64,000 nucleotides of DNA, taken from assembly GCA_009739215.1 (NCBI GenBank), contig VSJF01000006.1, forward strand, positions 1,798,001-1,862,000. Reading direction: 5' to 3'. Below are positions 59,338 through 64,000 of this stretch, one piece after another. This DNA is from Floccularia luteovirens (Eukaryota > Basidiomycota > Agaricomycetes > Agaricales > Squamanitaceae). Under the pieces are notes generated by a model that worked only from the letters and a program-made list of their open reading frames with translations, ran no database searches and had not been told where the DNA came from. The first letter of the stretch is position 1; each line of letters opens with the position of its first letter. The translations under genes and the position numbers were made by a program.

Positions 59338-62300
59338 ATGTCTTCTTCAAAATCTAGTCAGACAATCGATGACATCCTGAATGCGGCCAAACTGATCACT
59401 ATTATCGGGAAAGACGCCTCTGGCCATATCCCCGGTTTGTCAACGGTATTTTCTGCATTAAATGTGTTGATTGGAATGGTCATTGTATGTCTCAATTTTT
59501 GACAAAGATGTATCGACAAAACTTATGCTTTTCCCTGTAGGAAGTTCGTGGAAATGAAGAAAAGCGAATGGGCTTAGCAGAAGACATCAAAACTCTTGTG
59601 GATATCCTAGACAACACCAACAAAGAAGCTGCGAACATGGGATCCGAAGTGGGAATGGGAACAGATGTGTGGTCCATAGACTCTCCTGATCTAAATAAAA
59701 GGGTGAAAGATCTGAAGAGGTTCAACGCCTGTAATTTGTTGTATCAGCATTGTTGACAAAACTCATTCCAGGAGGCTGAAAGATATCAATAACGAAGCAG
59801 AAAAATTAATACAATCACGTACAATACGGTTCATACAAGGCAAGAGCAATGCAGACAGGTTGGTGAAACTAAGACAAGACATTGATAGCGCCATAAAGAA
59901 CTTTTCAGTACGTGTTCCTTTGACATGATTGCCCATATGCAATGACTGACGTACAACACAGCTTCAAGGACAAATCACAATCGAAAAGCTTCTCAGCGGT
60001 GTCATAGAGGAATTAGCTGCAAACGCATTAAAAAGTCTTCCACACGCCAATTCTGGATACTCTTCAGCAGATAATCCAACCAGAACGGGAGTCCTTCCGG
60101 GAACGCGAGAAGATTTACTCGATGACATGATGAAGTGGACACTCGGTCCCGATCCAAGTGGAAACGACCCTCTGATCTACATCCTTAGTGGTGGTGCGGG
60201 GACTGGAAAATCAACTCTTGCCTATGAAATGTCCAAACGTCTCGACCAAACCAAACCTAAATCATTGGGTGCATCATTTTTTTTTGTTCACAATGTGAAC
60301 AAACTGAGCACTGCTAGATATGTGCTACCAACACTTGCATTCCAACTCGCAGCCAACCAGCCACAGTTGCGCCCACATCTAGTGGCTGCGGCTCGTAAAT
60401 ACACTAATCAGGGAAAGGAAGGACAACACCTAGATTTGGACCTTGAAGAACTTATTATCGGGCCTCTCAAGAAAGTATCATCATCACATCACCGAGTGAT
60501 CATCGTTATCGACGCTCTCGATGAATGTCAGAAGTCAGCGCAAAACGATGTGGTTCATCTACTATACCTCCTCATGCGACAGATACCCAATCTGCCATTC
60601 AAGCTGCGTGTGTTGGTCACAACCCGGCCAGAAATACACATCCAAAAGGCACTTGACTCGGTCGACTTTCGGAATGTATCCAAACCTTTCGGGATGTGGG
60701 ATATTCCCAAAACAATCGCTGATGCAGATATACGACTGTATTTGCAGGTGAACCTCGAAAAGTCGAGCCAACATATACTTGAAGTACGCCCAGCTCTTAT
60801 CAAAAAGCTTACCCAGCATGCCGAAGGTCTCTTCATTTATGCGGCAACAATCGTCCATTTCCTAGAAGAGGATCCATTCCAGCCACTCGAAACATTAGAT
60901 GCGCTGTTGTCCAACAACCTCACGGATGCAGCATTCAGTCTCGGAAAACTTGATCGGCTATATCTGACTGTACTGCGAAATGCCTTTGCTGAAGACGATT
61001 TGAAATCATCGAAAATCCGACAGAATATCGTCAAGGTCCTCGGGAGCCTGGCATTGGTTCAGGATCGTGTATCTGCTAATATGTTGCAGGACTTGACTGG
61101 TATCAGCACCGAAGACACGGTGTATGTCCTGAAACGACTTGGGTCAGTGATTCATGTACCGAAGGGAGAGGATGGCTCGATGAACAAAGACGCAGAAATC
61201 CAAATGTTACATGCAAGCTTTCCACAATTCATTATCGAAAGGGACAGGTGTACAAATAATATATTCTACATTGATCCAGTTGAACATCACACACGCCTGG
61301 CATCGGACTGCCTATCAACAATGACAACGGATCCAGCACTCACCAAAAACATATGCAAACTGGATAATCCATTTTTGTTCATGGAGGACAGTTCCCGGGC
61401 TACCAGGCATCATCAAGAAATGCATCCCCACTTACTTGCAGTATACTTGTGTCCATTGGACCACACATCTTAGGAATAGCAAACCAGCACCGGAACTTTT
61501 AGAACTAGTGGAGAGGTTCGCTAAAATGAAGCTCACACAATTGATAGAGGTGCTCGGTTACATCAATCACTTGCGGAATGGAGCTCTAGGATTGATCGGG
61601 GCATACGAGTGGTGGAAGGTATTGTCATATTTTGAGTTTGATCTGGATACTCTAAAGCAGTTATATGCAGGAGAAAGTCCAGCAAGGGGTGAAGGAGGAC
61701 GTGCCTCAGTTACTCAAGGACGCATACAGGCTTGTCCTCGAGTTCTTCTTGCCCATAAGCATCCGACCCTTGGAGGTATACAATTCTGCATCGATTTTCG
61801 CACCACATTGCAAGATGACAGAGCTATCTGCTGATAACGAGGTGACAAATGGTAATCACACTGCTGTCAAACTGGTCACTGCACGGAATACGACTTGGGG
61901 TACCTGTTTACGTGTAATTGAAACTGGGAGAAGCTATTTTTATGTGACATGTGTCGAGTATTCCCCAGACGGCAGCTTAATTGCCTCTGGCTCAGAGAAT
62001 GGTATCGTGCAAATCTGGGACTCTGGAGTCGGCACGCTGAAGAATACACTACTGGGACATACACATTGTGTCAGCTCCATTGCATGGTCACCGGACGGGG
62101 AGTGGATCATCTCTGGATCGGGTGATAAGACATGGCGGGTGTGGAACGTTGGATCGGGTGCTGAAGTAAATCAGCAGGAGGTGGACGGATTTGTAGGAAG
62201 GGTTGCGTGGCATGCAAATGGGAAACATATTGCTTCTGGTGCTGACGATGGAAGTTTTCAGGTGTGGGATGTGGAGATTGGGAAGGCAGTAAAAGCGGTA

Positions 62301-63509
62301 AAGAACATTTTCAACATTAAAGTGGTGATGGCAATTTCGAAGGATTTTGCACAGTTTCTGGACAAGATCGACTCCAAGACCCTGCGCTTGTGGGACACCA
62401 AAAGTGGTACGATCATAAGGACGATGAAAGGAGACACGGATCGTGTATATTCAGCTGCGTTTCTCAACGACACCCAGATCGTCTCGTGTGGGGAAAATGG
62501 CACTTTCGTGTGGGATATAGCCACTGGTAACCGCGTTCATTCATTCGGAGTAAGGTCGGAGGTTATTTCCGTATCCCCAAAGGGAGATCGAATCGCCGCA
62601 TATGGTAATGGCATTATCCACATTTGGGACTTGCACACGTGGCAAGGCTGTGGCAACCTGTCAGCGTTCGGACTGGATTTGTCGATCTCCCCAAATGGTG
62701 AACAGCTGGTTTCTGCATCATTTACCGACCTACAACTCTTGGACCTTGCCCGGCCGACATCAGAAACTCAGACAACGCAAACAAAAACACTAAATATCAT
62801 ATTTTCACCTATACATTGCTATATTGCCATCGTCACCAAGGAAACAATCACTATCTGGTCGCCCAAACCCTACTCTGGCGAGCCGTTCTGCATTCTTCGG
62901 GGATCATTCAGTGAATACGCTGCCTTCTCTCCAGACTCAGAGAAGTTTGCACTTATTGACAGTGACGAGAGGATCTGCGTATGGTGTATCACAACTACAC
63001 CACCCACTCTTCTCTATACTACCTCTCGTGCATTTGGCTGGAAGGGAATCACATGGTCTCTGGATGGGTGCTGGATTGCAAGCAAGATAATTCATAATGT
63101 CTACTATGTGCAGGTATGCGTGTTGGACGCTGCTACGGGCCGACTAAAGAAGGAACTTGTTGTCCCCAGGGGCACTTACGATCCCCCCCTTGAGTTTTCT
63201 TTGGATAGTACAATGATATACGTCCCTTGTTTCAGTGGTAGATTCCTATACAATCTCAAAGAAGAACAGCAGGTCGATGTCGGGACATTCAAATGGGAGA
63301 CGAATATTGACAAATCAAAGTTTTTGGAAGAGAATGGGTGGATTATACGCAAAGAGGATCGTAAAAAGATGTGTTGGATACCTGTATCTAGGAGATATAC
63401 AAGTTTTTATTATAATTCGTATATTGCAATGTGGCAGGGGCACAATTATCTTGGCACAATTTCAAATTCTGGTCAACTCACGCTCTTGCATATTCCGGAC
63501 GGCCTCTAG
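59338..63509 (+). pseudogene. NACHT-WD40 (STAND/NLR-like) gene with a frameshift between NACHT and WD40 parts
   Basis: Exons are 59338-59484, 59541-59719, 59772-59907, 59962-61618 and 61671-63509. An alpha-helical N-terminal region leads to a NACHT P-loop GGAGTGKST (60190-60216), Walker B VIIVIDALDEC and VTTRPEI sensor. Then comes a helical linker and a C-terminal WD40 propeller (SPDGSLIASGSENGIVQIWD, SPDGEWIISGSGDKTWRVWN and weaker repeats). Such proteins act in fungal non-self recognition and programmed cell death. At 61430-61437 ACTT occurs twice in tandem. One copy would keep the frame (HLQYTCVHW...), two copies shift it and end the protein at 61473. As read, it makes a truncated NACHT protein with a separate WD40 frame, unless an unusual intron removes the extra bases. 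Confidence 0.82.
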
Positions 63510-64000
63510 ATATGACATACTTATTGTTGCATACAGTATGTAGTAACTTTACACTCCGAATTTTCACATTCAGTAATCCACAGTTTGATTCTATTAAGAT
63601 ATCTTTGCAAGGTAGATGTCACATTAAATCTAGCTCAATCGCTGCAGTTAGAAACAACCATATTAGAAGAAGGCGGTGGCAGATGCTAAGCTACCTTGAA
63701 CTCTATTGTGCGTGATAAAATGAGCTGAATTTGCTCGACGGACGAAAGAGAGGGATCAAGAAAGGCTTCTGCCCCAAAGTACCTCATCATCTCTCCCAAA
63801 CCCCAATTCAGTTGATAGAATCAAACGAGTGAAAAATGAACTTAGTGTGAACTTTGGGAGTTGATGGTGAAGGAAAAAAAGGAAAACCTCGAATCCCAAC
63901 TAAAGCAAATCGAAATCATTTGAATTATGAATACGCCAACCCATGAACATCATTCGAAAGATTGCTGAGGAGGCTTTCCAAACTGAACTCAATCACAACG
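63510..64000. other. 3' flank, no gene seen
   Basis: Short ORFs only up to the window edge. Confidence 0.35.

Overview
The window is nuclear DNA from a filamentous basidiomycete, most likely an Agaricomycete (Agaricales-like). The reasons are many 45-80 nt GT-AG introns, secreted GH7 cellobiohydrolases with CBM1 tails, a GH35 beta-galactosidase, a basidiomycete-style F-box protein, a NACHT-WD40 protein, DUF6534-like membrane proteins and abundant LTR retroelements. Introns break most genes, so exon borders below were worked out by eye from GT/AG sites and reading-frame continuity.

Layout. 1-5.4 kb: an uncharacterised protein with a C-terminal membrane segment, cut by the window edge, then a LisH/LUFS-domain Flo8/SomA-like regulator in seven exons. 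7.0-12.5 kb: a divergent pair of GH7-CBM1 cellobiohydrolases sharing a 2.2 kb intergenic promoter. 12.7-18.4 kb: a direct duplication carrying two minus-strand DUF6534-like genes, one clearly dead. 20.5-36.6 kb: a nested transposon block. It holds a truncated Copia-type gag element containing a solo LTR, a decayed Gypsy element split by a young LTR element with near-identical LTRs, a perfect 5 bp target duplication and only a gag gene, a 209 bp inverted repeat pair, and a 4.4 kb fold-back element with 1.4 kb arms. 37.5-45.4 kb: two paralogous metzincin proteases and a duplicated downstream segment. The second protease has a 79 bp tandem duplication and two insertions inside its last intron. 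45.7-52.2 kb: an F-box protein and an intron-rich GH35 gene. 54.9-56.0 kb: a third copy of the element found in the protease intron. 57.4-58.5 kb: a third metzincin. 59.3-63.5 kb: a NACHT-WD40 gene with a 4 bp duplication that breaks the frame.

Functionally, the window combines plant-polymer degradation (two cellobiohydrolases, one beta-galactosidase), a morphogenesis-type transcription regulator, and fast-evolving accessory genes (NLR-like, F-box, metzincin trio) embedded in mobile DNA. The strongest candidate for something undescribed is a small transposon family (copies at 41178-42622, 42642-42959 and 54894-56040). Its asymmetric terminal inverted repeats, 3' hairpin, core minisatellite and lack of target duplication resemble non-autonomous Helentron (HINE) elements. 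The large fold-back element at 32203-36584 is the second candidate.
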